A DNA stretch of 64,000 nt, taken from NCBI RefSeq assembly GCF_002994745.2, contig NC_037088.1, positions 62,514,397 through 62,578,396 of the forward strand, in the 5' to 3' direction. Origin of the DNA: Rosa chinensis. Taxonomy: Eukaryota > Streptophyta > Magnoliopsida > Rosales > Rosaceae. Made by a program: the position numbers and the translations under genes. A model generated the notes under the pieces. It ran no database searches. It had not been told where the DNA came from and worked only from the letters and a program-made list of their open reading frames with translations. Shown one piece after another: positions 28,871-41,700 of this stretch (position 1 is the stretch's first letter; each line of letters begins with the position of its first letter).

Positions 28871-29990
28871 TTATACAACCAAAAATCTAAAGTGCTCCAC
28901 ATTCGGCTTGTGCCCACTCCATGCCTCCTCAGGAGTCATATCTTTAACAGCTTGAGTTGGACTTCGGTTGAGAACATGAACTATCCAGTTAACACCCTCA
29001 AGCCAAAACTCCTTTGGCATATTTTTCTCAGACAAAGTGCTCCTCACTAGATTCATGATAGTCCTGTTTTTCCTCTTAGCAACTCCATTTTGCTGAGGGG
29101 TAAAGGCCGCAGTGAGCTGTCTTTTAATCCTATTCAAAGCACAAAATTCATTAAATTCATTAGAGGTGAATTCTCCACCCTTATCAGTACGCAAACAACA
29201 CACATATGCCCCAGCTTCTTTTTCAACAAACACTTTGAATATCTTAAAGCATGCAAACGTCTCTTCTCGGACAAGAAATACACCCAGCACTTTCTAGAAT
29301 AATCATAAATGAAAGTAAGTATGTACCTTTTCTTGCTATTAGATTCTGGTGTCACAGGTCCACACAAGTCTGCATGAATCAGTTGTAGCTTTTGAGTGGC
29401 TCTCCAGAGACTTTTCTTGGGAATGGGTTCCCTGTGCTGCTTCCCAACTAGACAGTATGCACACACCTTTGCCGGAGCTTTGATTGACGGTAAACCCTTC
29501 ACCATCTTCTTGTAATTCCTCGTTCTCAACCCTTTGAAGCTGAGATGACCGAGACAGCAGTGCCATAGTTAAGCCTCATCGTCACTGATGGTTTGAAAAC
29601 AGGTTGAGTCTCTTGCTACAGGTGTTGCCAACATAACAAACATCCTATTGCCTGTCATGGCAGTCTGAACAATCAAACCCCTACTTGGATGAAATATTTT
29701 GCACATTCCCTGATTAATTAGAATGGCCAGCCCCTTTTCTTGTAGCTGCCCTATGCTCAACAAATTGTTTTTGAGCTCAGGGATGTAGAAGGCTCCAGTG
29801 ACTACTTGAGTTATCCCACCAACATGCAATCTAACACTTCCTTTCCCCATAACAGCCATTCTAGCATTATTTCCAAGTTTCACAGTGTGCCTAAACCCCT
29901 CATCTAAATCTGAAAACCACATCTTATTGCCAGTCATGTGATTACTACAACCAGAATCTAAAAACCATACCTCTTCTCTCTTTGCCTGAT
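28871..29990 (-). pseudogene. copia protease and integrase
   Basis: The aspartic protease motif WFLDSGCSNHMTG lies near 29950. A stop (29571-29569) precedes the integrase zinc finger LWHCCLGHLSFKGL. The catalytic core shows IHADLCGPV and RTDKGGEF, with a frameshift near 29260 between them. The position normally occupied by the third catalytic acidic residue reads NGVAKRKNR: lysine (29077-29075) replaces the expected glutamate, so the integrase would be dead even without the frameshift. Confidence 0.85.
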
Positions 29991-30873
29991 GAAGATCAAC
30001 GTAGGACATGAGAAGCATTTCCTCTTCATCATCGAGCTCTGCATAGTTTGCTCCCTTCTCCCAATCAGGACACTCATACTGAAAGTGTCCCAATTTGTGA
30101 CACTTGTAGCACTCGATGACAGCTTTGTTGAAGAGCTGTCTGCCCCTTCCTCTATAGCTCCCACGTCATCTTCCTTTTACACCAATTCTGTCTTCTTCCT
30201 TATCTCCAAGCCTTCCAACTCTAGTGACCTTCAGTGCCTGTTCTTCCTCTCTATGCTCTTTCATTCGTTGTTCATGAACTAGGAGGCTACTTTGAAGCTC
30301 ATCAATGGTCATGGTGTCCAAGTCGTTGGCCTCTTCAATAGAGCATACCACATAATCAAATTTTGAGATCATAGACCTCAAAATCTTTTCAACAACATTA
30401 TTTTGACTCACAGTTTCTCCACAGGCTTTCATGTTCTTGGCTATGGCAAGTGTTCGAGCAAAGTATGCGTTGACCGTCTCTCCTTCCTTCATCTTGAGAG
30501 ACTCGAAATCCCGACGCAATGCATGTAGCTGCGCCTTTTTAACCTTTGTTGATCCTTGGAACTTCTGCCACATCGAGTCCCAAATCTGTTTGGAGGTTTC
30601 ATCCTCCAAAATTGTCTCCAGAATGTCACGGTCGATGGCCTGATAAAGATAGTTCTTTATCTTCAAGTCCTTCAACTTCTGCTCCTCGATAAGCTTCAGT
30701 TGTGCCTCTGTAGGCGCTGCTCCGGTCTCCACAGTTGGAATACCATTCTACACAAGACTCCAATATTCTTTGGAGCGCAGAAAGTTTTCCATGAGCTTCG
30801 CCCAATGCTCATAATGACCATCAAACACCGGAATGGCAGGTTGCACATACTTGCCATTACTACTTTCAGCCAT
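29900..30873 (-). pseudogene. copia gag with zinc knuckle
   Basis: Starts at the ATG 30873 (MAESSNGKYVQPAIPVFDGH). A stop (TAG, 30750-30748) interrupts codon 42, after which the frame resumes through QIWDSMWQKFQGS and continues into the UBN2-type gag domain. A further break lies near 30165. The zinc knuckle CYKCHKLGHFQYEC follows in a shifted frame. Confidence 0.85.
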
Positions 30874-30938
30874 TCTTCTCAACCCTCTCTTCTGTTTCTC
30901 TCAAAATCAGGCCCCTGTGATGGGGCTCTGATACCACT

Positions 30939-31224
30939 TGTTAGAACTCAAACCTTTGCACTGGAACTCACAGAATTGGGAGAATGAATCACACCTTTAT
31001 TGAATCACAAACTTTGGCTTATATAACGCCCTTTTACAATAAAAAGAAGCAGATAACAACCCACGAACTAACACTCCTAAGAACGTGGTTTACTGGCTAA
31101 GATCAAGTCAAACTAAAACAAGAACTCCCTAAGAATAGGGATTATTAACAGAAAGCAGTAAAACAGAACCGTAAAAGCATTAAACTGTCCGGATGATTTG
31201 TTACGTGAACCCCAAGTCTCATCA
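30939..31224 (-). repeat. LTR (5' LTR of the copia element)
   Basis: Same limits as its partner. The primer-binding site follows two bases inside it. On the minus strand the complement of TGGCTTATATAACGCC supplies a TATA-like sequence. Confidence 0.93.
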
Positions 31225-31550
31225 TGAGCTGCCTCGATTCACAATACCAAGACCCGGCCACCGAGATCCTAGACAATCGGATCCTTTCGAAACCTCTACC
31301 ACCACCAAACAGACCCTGAGATCTGCCACACACGACCAATGACGGGGGCTCGCCGGTGAAGACTACCACGCCGCCGCCACCCTCTGCTCAGAAACCCTAG
31401 GGCTCTGCTTTTTCTTTATTCGTATTTGGTTCAACCTTATCAACCGTACAATAAAGAATGTTTTGCTTCCAATAAAAGATTTTGCTACTGAATTATTAGT
31501 TTTTTTTTTGTGGGGAACAATTTTTAGAGTTTTGTTTCAAATCATCTATA

Positions 31551-31790
31551 TAGCCGCACCCTATTAAATTTCAGCAAACAGAAAAATTAATTATTTTGCG
31601 GGGTACAAAATTAGATTACAATTTAACTAGAATAGAGTTTCGATTCTGCATTACAAAAGAAAAATAAATATTATTATGAGCTTCCTATTGGATACTTCGA
31701 ATTCAGCGTATACCCGTATCCAAACCCGACCCGTATGGCACATATTAAACACTCCACACGACGCCGTCACTCTAAACTCGCCCGCCAACA
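31551..31790 (+). promoter_or_regulatory. MIP promoter/leader, copy 2
   Basis: Sequence shared with 25985-26246, ending just before the MIP start codon. No clear TATA box. The two copies share the AATAAATATTATTATG and TACCCGTATCCAAACCC segments. Confidence 0.5.
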
Positions 31791-34700
31791 ATGCTCAGCC
31801 TCCTCCTCCGCAGCTCCGCCTCGAAGCTCCGGCTCCGACCCGCTTACATATCATGCAATTCGGACCCTCTCCCGACCCTTCGCAACTACTCCTCCACCGC
31901 CACCGGTCTCTATGGCTTCCGCCACTTGAACTCCCCCAAAGGCTTCCAACGCTTCGTAGACGACGCCATCGAAAGGTCCCACAATTCAACAAACTAGCTC
32001 CAGTATCTGCAGATTTTAATCCCACTCTAAATTTTGATTAAATTTAATTTTTCAGGTCCGGCGAGCTGGTTGAGTTCATTTCCGGGATACCTTCGTCAGC
32101 TGAGATAATCAAAGCCATGGATGAGATTTCTAACACAGTAAGTTTTGATAGTTACAGTTCTACAAGTTTACCGATCGGTTTTTTACAGTGAATGAGCTAA
32201 TTGCATTGTGTCATTGTTCAATTTGATAGGTCTGCTGTGTGGTAGACTCTGCAGAACTTTGTAGGCATACTCATCCAAACAGGTTATTATTCTCTGAATT
32301 TTTCGGCTTTTTCGATATTACATTTCTGTATTTGGAGGTATTTAGTTATTGTTTTTGTCCATTTGAGAGATTTCAATTAGGTTTTTTGGATACTTCAATT
32401 GTATCAGGGAATTTGTTGACGAGGCAAACAAAGCTTCAATGAGGATTAATGAATATCTACATGTGAGGTGACGGTGAATCGTCTTCACTTTCTAGTGTTG
32501 TTGAATTTTTGTTCACAATTTTCTTGTGTAGTGAGCCATTGCCTGTGTCTGATTTGAATTTTTCTGTCTTATAGTACCTGAATACAAATTATACTTTGTT
32601 TGATGCCGTGAGAAAAGCTGAACAAGAGGGCCATTTGCTCACCAAGGAAGCTCAAAGGGCGGCACATTACCTCCGCGTTGACTTTGAGAGGGGTGGAATT
32701 CATCTTCCTGCTGGTATCTCACTCTTCATGTTGTTTTACAGTGCTCTTGCAGTAGGTTTTTTTTTTTTTTGCAGGCTAATAACTTCTCTGTTTTGCTTTG
32801 CAGAGAAATTAGATAGAGTCAATCAGCTGAATATAAAAATTTCACAACTTTGCAAAGAGTAAGTGCAATATCATAATTTATCTTCACATTCACTTAATTG
32901 ATTTTTCTTCTCAGTACCAAAAATGAAAATGTTACTTCTCATTATATCATCCCTGTGTATTTATGTACTCCATGTGCGTAATGATATGTAAATCACACTC
33001 AGAGTTTTCAGAACTGCTTCAGCATTTACAAAATACATTTGTAGTACGATTAGTGCTACTTCACATCTATTCTGTTAGTAAGATGAGCTTAGGTCCATCC
33101 GGCCCATTTAATGTTAATGTTTTTAGGAGTTTAAATGTTGTTCACTTGTTTGTAAGTGGTGGTGTAGAATTTGGTTACTCTTCTTACTGATTCTGTCCTG
33201 TTATTTATTATTAATATTAGAATTGTTAATAAACAGTTTGCCTATGAGACTTTACTTTTCCTTTATATGAAATTCTTTCTGGGTTCAGGTTCAGTGAAAA
33301 TATCATCATTGACCCAGGTGCTGTGGATATATTTCCAGCGTCACGTATGCCACAAAGTTTGCACCATCTTCTCAAGCCCATCTACCGATCCAGATCTGCA
33401 ATTTCAAGGGAATCATTGGGGCATATGGGTGCCATGAAAGAAAAGGGTTTTTGTATAGCAACAGATCCAAACACTTTATCTTCAGTTCTCCAATGGGCTT
33501 CAGATGATGAGGTAACTTTGATGTTGACAAAAGTATTCTTCCTGCTTTTTGAATCTTCAATGCAATAGGGAGTCAGGTCACTGCAATAAACTTAGGTGAA
33601 CTGAGCATAACGTGGAATGTACCTTCTAGAATTTGGAAACTAGCTTCAAACTCTGGATGAACTTTTTTTACTCTATATTTGCTTTCAGGTCAGGAAATTG
33701 GCATATATGAAAGGAAATTCTGTTCCTCATGCAAACCTTGGCGTTCTTGATAATCTTATAGCTACCCGCCATGAGCTAGCTCAGGTTAATTATCTCCCTT
33801 TTTAGTTCATGACAAATATCCTATATGGTGATGAACATAAATTATTTAGGAACAGGATGGCCAAACATTGTTGGGCTTTTTTCGTGTGTTCAAATATAGC
33901 TTGCTAGAGTGATTGCATGTATTTTTAGAAGCAATCTCTAATACTGATGTACTGAATGACTTTATATGAAACTTCAGTGATTGGGTGTGCCCATTGTACA
34001 TCATTCATTCTTAGTTATGCATTGACTTTCACGATTTAGCATTATTTTTATTATAGGATGTTGTGTTCCTATTTTTCAGTGGTTCACTGGGATTGACATG
34101 AACGGTTGATTAGTGGCGTAGACCATAAGGTGGGAAGGGTGCATGGGTTCCCATAACCCCACAGGTCTAAATGTAGAATTGAATAATCAAATTGATTTGT
34201 ATATGCTTATGGATTCTAAGTTATCTTCCTTTCTGGAATGTTCCGAATTGCTCACATAAACATCTTCCCATCTTGATTGGTTATTTATTTTTTGAGGACT
34301 GATTTTAATACACACCTCTTATGACAATTTGTAGAAATTTATTGCTTCTAGGATTGTCTGATTTGCTGCAATAATGGATATGGTTTGATATAGGCTTTCA
34401 ATTACATTTTCCACTTATCTGCATGCTTTGTTTTGATTGATAACTGCAGATAATGGGGTATAGATCTTATGCTGAATTTACAGTGAAACCTAACATGTCT
34501 TCATCACCAAAAGTTGTGATGTCTTTTTTGCAAGAGTTGAGCAAGATGGTTAGGCCGAGTGCTGACGAGGTATTAAGTCCTTTGTAAGACATTTATTTTG
34601 TTTGAAAGAATTTCTACTTTTCATTGGGCTCAAGATTAATTGCAGCTTTCGTCTACTAATGAGAAGTTACTTAACTTTAGGAGTTTAATAAAATTAAGGC

Positions 34701-37353
34701 CTTCAAGAGAGAAAAATGTGGTCAGACAGATGGAGACTTAGAACCTTGGGATGAGGCATTCTACACAGCAATGATGAAGTCTTCTGCCTATGACTTTGAC
34801 TCTTCAGTATGTTAGGCTCTCCTATTTGCTTTTCTTTCTTTTTATCACTATTTTTTTATATTTGGAAAAAAAAAAAAAGGGCGACGGCAACATTTGTTTT
34901 CAATAATGTTTGTTGGATAGTGTCTCTTTGTGGGTACATCATACTGGGGGTTTGAAGCAAAGGAAGTTTTTTGACTTTCTTCCTCTATGCAGGTTGTAGC
35001 ATCATACTTTTCTCTACCACAATGTATCGACGGTTTAAAAGTGCTGGTGGAATCCTTGTTTGGTGCAACGTTTCATAACGTGCCCATGGCACCAGGTGAA
35101 TCATGGCATCCAGATGTGCTCAAAATGTCTCTCCATCATCCTGAAGAGGTATTTAATGGTTAATAATAGGTGTAAATGTCTGGATATCACTGTAATGATT
35201 TAGTTTTTCTTTATCTTCCCAATTGTTGACCTAATATGCATGCTTATTACAGGGTGATTTAGGGTATCTCTACCTTGATTTGTACGCAAGGAACGACAAG
35301 TATCCGGGGTGTGCTCATTTTGCAATTAAAGGTGGCCGCAGTGTTTCAGAAACAGAATATCAACTTCCTGTATGTAAATAGACATATTTGCTCTAGTAGA
35401 GTTATGCTTCTTTACAATAGGAATAAACATATTCTTAGCTTTGTTAAACCATTGAAAATGGCACAAGAAGCAAACTAGGGACTCAAAATATTTCTTCTGA
35501 ACCCTTAAAACATTTGTTAATCCTTTTTTTTTTTTAACAACTTTGAAACATGTGTCACTGTGGTGGATTTGCATTTTCTTTGGAGAAACTCTCTTCCAAT
35601 TTGAGTTCAGAAATTGATCCCTCTTTTTGAGGAAATGTCTGGATTGGGTTGGATGCTACTTTTCAAAATTATCAATTATTATTATTATTCAATGACTTTC
35701 TGTATCATGCATTAGTTCATTGGACACTAACTCTTATTTGTCTCACAGGTTGTTGCCCTTGTTTGCAATTTTTCTTCTTCACGTAATTCATCAACTGTGA
35801 GGCTAAATCATTGGGAATTGGAAACTCTGTTTCATGAGTTTGGGCATGCTCTTCATTCGTTGCTTTCAAGAACGGTATGCTGGAAAATACCTTATGACTG
35901 GGAGGCCAGCTCTACTACCTCCATCTATTTATAAGTTCTTACATTTGTAATCTTTTCTTGTAGGACTATCAACACTTTTCAGGTACCAGAGTGGTTCTTG
36001 ATTTAGCAGAAACACCATCCAACCTTTTTGAGTGAGTTGACGTTATTATTAGTCCATTATTCTTTATTAAAACATCTGATAAAAAAATTTAGTTGAATAT
36101 TTTTATATTTGACATCAATCTTGTTTACGTGTCTGATTATCTAAAATTATCACATTTGGAGATGGTAGTCTATTTATAGGATTTCGTCATCAAACTGTCT
36201 ACTTTCCTTTGAGTTATAACCTTTTTTTTCTGTTTTCAGAAGTCTCACAAATTATAAACTTCAAAGAAGAATAGGTTGGTAATGACCCTAATAGTGATTC
36301 TTTTGATATGTGAAGGTACTACGCTTGGGATTATCGAGTTTTGAAGACATTTGCCAAACATTATTCAACCGGGGAAATCATCCCAGAGAAGTTAGTAGAT
36401 TCAATGCAGGGTGCAAGAAAGATGTTTGCTGCCACAGATTTGCAACGTCAGGTTATTGACCAACGACCTTTGATAAACAATCAATGATCCCTTTATTTGT
36501 GAAGAGTACATGAAAACTACTGAAGGAATTTTGATCAATGTTTTCTTGTTGTGTTCCTGTTCATCAGATTTTTTATGCTGCTGTTGATCAAACACTGTTT
36601 GGGGAACAACCAACCCCACCGACAAGTTCTATTGTTGAGGATCTGAAAAGAGAGTATACTAGTTGGAAGCATGTAGAGGGCACAAACTGGCAGGCCCGAT
36701 TCAATCACCTTCTGAATTACGGTGCAGGTATTTTGCTAACATTTTGACATTCTTTGAACTTCAGAGAGTCATTAGTGATGTTGAGTTTACTAGAACTTCA
36801 GAACTAAAACAAGAAACAAATTATTCTAAATAATAATAATAAATAAATAAATAAATAAAAGGTACAAGATCAAGTCACATTGTAGTTATAAATCACTCCA
36901 AAGAATCAGGAATCTGATCATCATCAGAGTGCTAGCATGTATCTAGAATCCACTGGTTGAATTTCAGTTATAATCCATATCCCCAAATTTCACCAGTTTC
37001 ATTTTACTTCAGAGCTGGAAGTTGAACCTTGTATAATTTATATCAGTGATACCCTTTCTTATTCTGTAAAATTGTTCTTGGCTGATAAATGTACACTTCT
37101 TGCAGGTTATTATAGTTACTTGTATGCCAAATGTTTTGCTGCTACGATATGGCAGAAGCTGTGTCAGGAAGATCCACTCTCGTTAACCATAGGAACCTCT
37201 TTAAGAACCAAATTCTTACAGCATGGCAGTGCCAAAGAACCAGATGATTTGTTAAATGGTCTTGTAGGAGATGGGATTCTAAGGGATTGTAATGGAGGAT
37301 TAGTTCCTGATATTACCTGTCTTTGTAATGAAATGAAGTTTGAGAAGAGTTGA
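31791..37353 (+). CDS. MIP: Mitochondrial intermediate peptidase (M3A oligopeptidase, Oct1/MIPEP type)
   Basis: Seventeen exons give 714 residues, close to the family length: 31791-31975, 32056-32137, 32230-32282, 32408-32462, 32575-32713, 32804-32858, 33289-33511, 33689-33784, 34450-34569, 34681-34806, 34993-35148, 35253-35369, 35749-35874, 35964-36031, 36316-36451, 36568-36727, 37106-37353. The N-terminus is arginine/serine-rich, as expected for a mitochondrial presequence. The zinc site is HEFGH at 498-502 (35833-35847), with the third ligand probably Glu 527 in DLAETPSN. The enzyme removes an octapeptide from imported precursors after MPP cleavage in the matrix. The exon 1 donor is GTCCCA, weak compared with GTAAGA after the duplicate exon 1 at 26432. 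The copia element lies just upstream. Confidence 0.94.
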
Positions 37354-38748
37354 GAGCGATTCAAATATATGTTAAACCGAAACAGGAGATTAGATCGGTG
37401 TGGTTTTGGAATGAGTCTCCTTACTTTAATGCAAATCGACTTGGAACCAAATCACCAATACAAGAGTGAAAATGTAAAACTGAATGATTTTGAAAAGGAA
37501 ATGAAACAAAATAAGCCACCTCCAGCCTCATCAAACTGAGTGCCAGACCGCCAGGAGAAGAATCATCTATGAAACTGAAATCTCGGAGTGTAATAGGGTT
37601 TCCATTACTATCTCTAGGAACAAAATTACTTATTTGAGTTTTTCAGTGACAAAGATTTCGTTGGTAAAGATTATATATATTGTTAGACTTTGGCCTAAAA
37701 ATGTCCTGGAAAGTATAGTGGCTTTCTGTTTTATTTTTGTTGGCAAAAGTTTCTCTTTATTTAAACTAGCCTCTTAACGTCAATTTGCTTATTTTCTTGA
37801 AAAACAAAATTGTAAATCATGTGTACGAACATCCAATCCTATATTTGGGGAAATTTCTCAATTTATATTAGAGAATAGAGATGTTGTTTCCTATTTTATC
37901 CTAATTAATTTGCATGCATAAATTAATTTTTATAGTAATTGTAGAAATAATTTTTTTTTTTGGACTATTGCAGTTATAAATCCCACTCCTTGGACAATGC
38001 TATCCTACTCCCTCACTCTCACCTCCCACGTTAGGTTTTGCTTCTTTTTTTTTTTTTTGTTTCCAATATTTTCAATTACCAATATATCCTTTGTGTTAGA
38101 TTATAAATTATAGAGTTTTTAATGAACCAAGGGTAATATAGGTTGTTCAAAAATTTAACCATTCTCCATGAGAATTGGCTTAATTATATAAGATTTATCT
38201 GTGGAAGGCTTTAACCAAGTAATAATACATCGAAAACTGATTGATAAATTGATAATTTACTTATAAACTTATCTAATTAGTAGAAAATGTAGTATATAAA
38301 TATGATTATACTCTAAGCACCAATATGAACTATATAACTCTAGGCACCAATTAGGGGGAAAAAGTAATGCAAGACTTTGGCCGGACAAATAATTTGATGA
38401 TAGGTTTCTGGCAACATATAATTCATCGCCAAAGACGTAATATGGCACACACTTTTCAGAATATTTCATCGGCAGAAGTTTCTCATATATCCCATATCTC
38501 ATCTTAATTCTTAAAGATGTGCATTTGAGTCTTGACAATGATGAATTTGATGAGATCGACTAGATCAACGAATGATTACTTGAAAATAAAATGAATCATC
38601 GATGACATGAAAATAAAAATATGCGACAGATTTTTAATAAGAAATGTATTTTTTGTTAGAGGGAGAACTAACAAACGAATAATTTACACCGAGTATAGGA
38701 AAATTTGCAGCCACATGTGAGGGCACAAACTTAACTTACAAGAAATTC
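37354..38748. other. Intergenic between converging genes
   Basis: Holds the 3' ends of MIP (+) and of the hydrolase gene (-). AT-rich, with homopolymer runs near 37950 and 38050. No other gene seen. Confidence 0.5.
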
Positions 38749-41700
38749 CTACCTAAAGCTCACAACAGGGCGTTTACTACTCAGGGTTACTATCCATTCA
38801 CAGATAATTGAATTTACTTCCTCAGGCAGTTCATCGTGAGGACAATGACCTGGAATTTCAATAACAATGAGAAATATTAACTTGCAGAAAATTTTAAAGC
38901 ATAAACCAGAAGAGAAGGGAGAGGCAGGAGAGAATTTTTCTGTAGAATTTTACCCACCAGCATCCAATTCCTTGATTAAGAACCCATCAGAATGCTCTTT
39001 AATCATAGCCACTTTTGATTTGGAGTTGGATATTGGATCTCTCATTCCCTACAGCACATTATTTGAGTAAGGATGAAAAGGAGAAAAGAAAAAAACATAT
39101 GATGGAAGAAAGAGATGTCACTGTAATTTTCTCTACTTTGTTACCTGGATAATGAGAACCTTTTCCTTGAATCCTTTCAAGAGATAATTAAGAGGAAGTG
39201 AGAGATTGAAGCTAAAAACGCTTTCTAGGACCACTGCCACCCCAGGATCATATGACTGTTGTTTAGGTTAAGGAAGTTTTTCACAAAATTAGGAATACAC
39301 TATAAAGCTGTATTAGAAAAGTAAAACACTGATTCCTACACAACTGATAAAATATACATAATAGGAAAAAGGATACTGCTCTTAGCATTTCATTTATAAG
39401 CCAATTGTCCACTCGCTCTGTTTTCTGCAGGAAAATCAGCAAAGGTGTACTAAAATAAGAAAAAACAGAGCTACTAAACGAGTGATGCAAAATGAGAGAG
39501 CAATAGAGACAGACTAACATTTGGATAGCAATTCTGCACTATGTCCTTGAGTTGAAACCTTAGGTAGAACAAAAGAAATCGAGCACCCAGCCATGAAGCC
39601 CCTGATGTTTTTCTTTCCTAAAAAGGAATACATATGATAAAGTTGTCTATCATATTCAATATCCTGCAAGTTTTAATCATACTTACTTTAGTGAATGGCG
39701 GGGAGGAGTATGGAATAACCTCACCCCCACTGTTAATAAGAACAACAGATTTGGCCAGAGCAGGCCAAAGACGAGCAACAATTGCAATAATATAACCTGG
39801 AAACAAAAAAAAAATGATGATAAGATGGATAAGCTACAGAAACTGTCTAAGCATGCTAAAAGGAAGATCATAAGGACTGTTTTATCAGATGAAATATACA
39901 TTTCAGTATAAAACATACCACCAATTGAGTTCCCAACAAGATGCACTGGTTCACCCACAACTTCAAGAATGAAATCTCTAAGCATTTCAGACCACAGGAG
40001 TTCAGTGTACACAATATTTGGCTTCTCTGATTTCCCAAATCCTAAAATTGTAATGGCCCAAACTCGGTTTCCACCTTCAGCGATGCGACCTAGGTTATCA
40101 CGGTAATGCTCCAAAAAGGCTCCAAAACCATGCACAAGCAGAATAGCAGGACCTTCATGACCAACAACGGTATACTGACAAAAGGATAGTATCTTAGTGG
40201 AAGATTATATGCCACATCTACAAATTATTTCTAGCCAAGTAGTTTGCCAGATTAAAAGCCATGGCATATCTTTGAACCAGCAAAAGAATAGTTTCGAACA
40301 GAATACCTGAATTAGATAGCCTTTCCATCTCCAGATACGAATATGATATCTTCTATCATTACTTATCTGACTTTTGAGAGCCAGAAGCCAATACCACTGC
40401 CACAAGAATATCTCAATTACTTAATACTTGCAACTATTATGCAAAAATAGATTGACTTTTATAATTTAGCAACCTCTCAAGGTAAATCTCAAAAGAATCA
40501 CTTCAGTTGAAACATAAAAGTATAATCTGTGCAACTGATATAGCACCTCCATTGAGCACACCGAATCAACAGCAGCAGAAATTGTTGCTCCTGAACCAAA
40601 AGGAGATAGAAATCCACAGTTTCGTTCTTTGTCATGCTTAATAGCTTCAAAATATACTCTCCTTCTGGATAGGCTGCCAAGAGAAAGGGCTGTACTAAAG
40701 AGAGTATTAAATGAAGCTCCATCCCGGCTTTCAGCATAGGGCATCCTTTCATGCACCCTGCAACATGGTTATGCCAAAAGAACTTGCTCTTAAAACATTT
40801 ATGAATCAAAAAAGAAAATATCATTGTTTTAGGGCCTTTTATAATTTAAAAAATATTCAGAAAATGTGACCACATACTTCTGCCAGAAGTCATCCCGTGA
40901 TTCTCCATCCAAGTATCTCAAGTATGCACCCAAAGAATTCAATACCGTGCTCGTCTGACCCCCCATAGAATTTCCTTTTGTTGTGGCAAACACTTCATCA
41001 CGACTCTTTGACTGGACCTGAACACATCTAAACCTTGAATGGTTTTCATTGCTTTCCCAGGCTTTAAAAAATATTCATCAATACTGTTTCAGTCAACCTT
41101 ACCTTGATTGAAGTCCACGTCTCTTGCATTTTGCATGGATTTGCATTTACAAACTCCTTCAAATCATCAAATGTGGGCATAGGACCTAAATCATAGTACA
41201 GTCACCATTAGCATCAGTACTAGTTACAAAATATATCCTTGCTAAAATTACTGAAAAAGAAATCAAGGAGAAGTATAAGCGGAAGCATTAACAGTCTCGG
41301 AACTTTACCCCAGTCCAACTCCATTGCACTACCGGAAAATGTAGCTGGCTGAAGCGGCGTGGTTATTGGCAATCGAAGTTTAGTAAAGTCATTGTAGGAA
41401 TCAGGAATGCCCTTCAAGCTCTACACAATAGCCAAGTTAACTCACTCATCCAATCATCAATCACCATCTCTCAACATAAACCGAAAAAAACAAACCAATA
41501 TCAAAACTACCTTCACATCATAAAACGGCGTCCGCCACAGCACAAAGTCAGGGGCAGAAGGCATTGTTCCCAATCTGTCCTTGACAACACCAACCATCTC
41601 CCTTAAACCATACTCTACCTCCTCCTCAGCATACACAGTGCTCACAACCCGAACCTGTTCCAATCCTCTACAATGAGTCCATTCAGTACTTCAACTAGTC

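Larger units (their letters stand above)
26541..31224 (-). mobile_element. Ty1/copia LTR retrotransposon, full-length but mutated
   Basis: Two 286-bp LTRs (26541-26826 and 30939-31224) differ at six positions. TGAGC flanks both ends (26536-26540, 31225-31229), a perfect 5-bp target duplication. The minus strand is coding. A primer-binding site matching the initiator-methionine tRNA end (TGGTATCAGAGCCCC) is at 30936-30921 and a polypurine tract (AAGGGAGGAAA) at 26837-26827. Domain order is gag, protease, integrase, reverse transcriptase, RNase H, which defines copia. Several stops and frameshifts break the polyprotein, so this copy is not autonomous. It lies between the two copies of the MIP first exon. 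Confidence 0.95.

Noticed and set aside
31676..32041. 121-codon frame overlapping MIP exon 1
   Set aside because: Different frame from the conserved MIP presequence; no continuation into exon 2.
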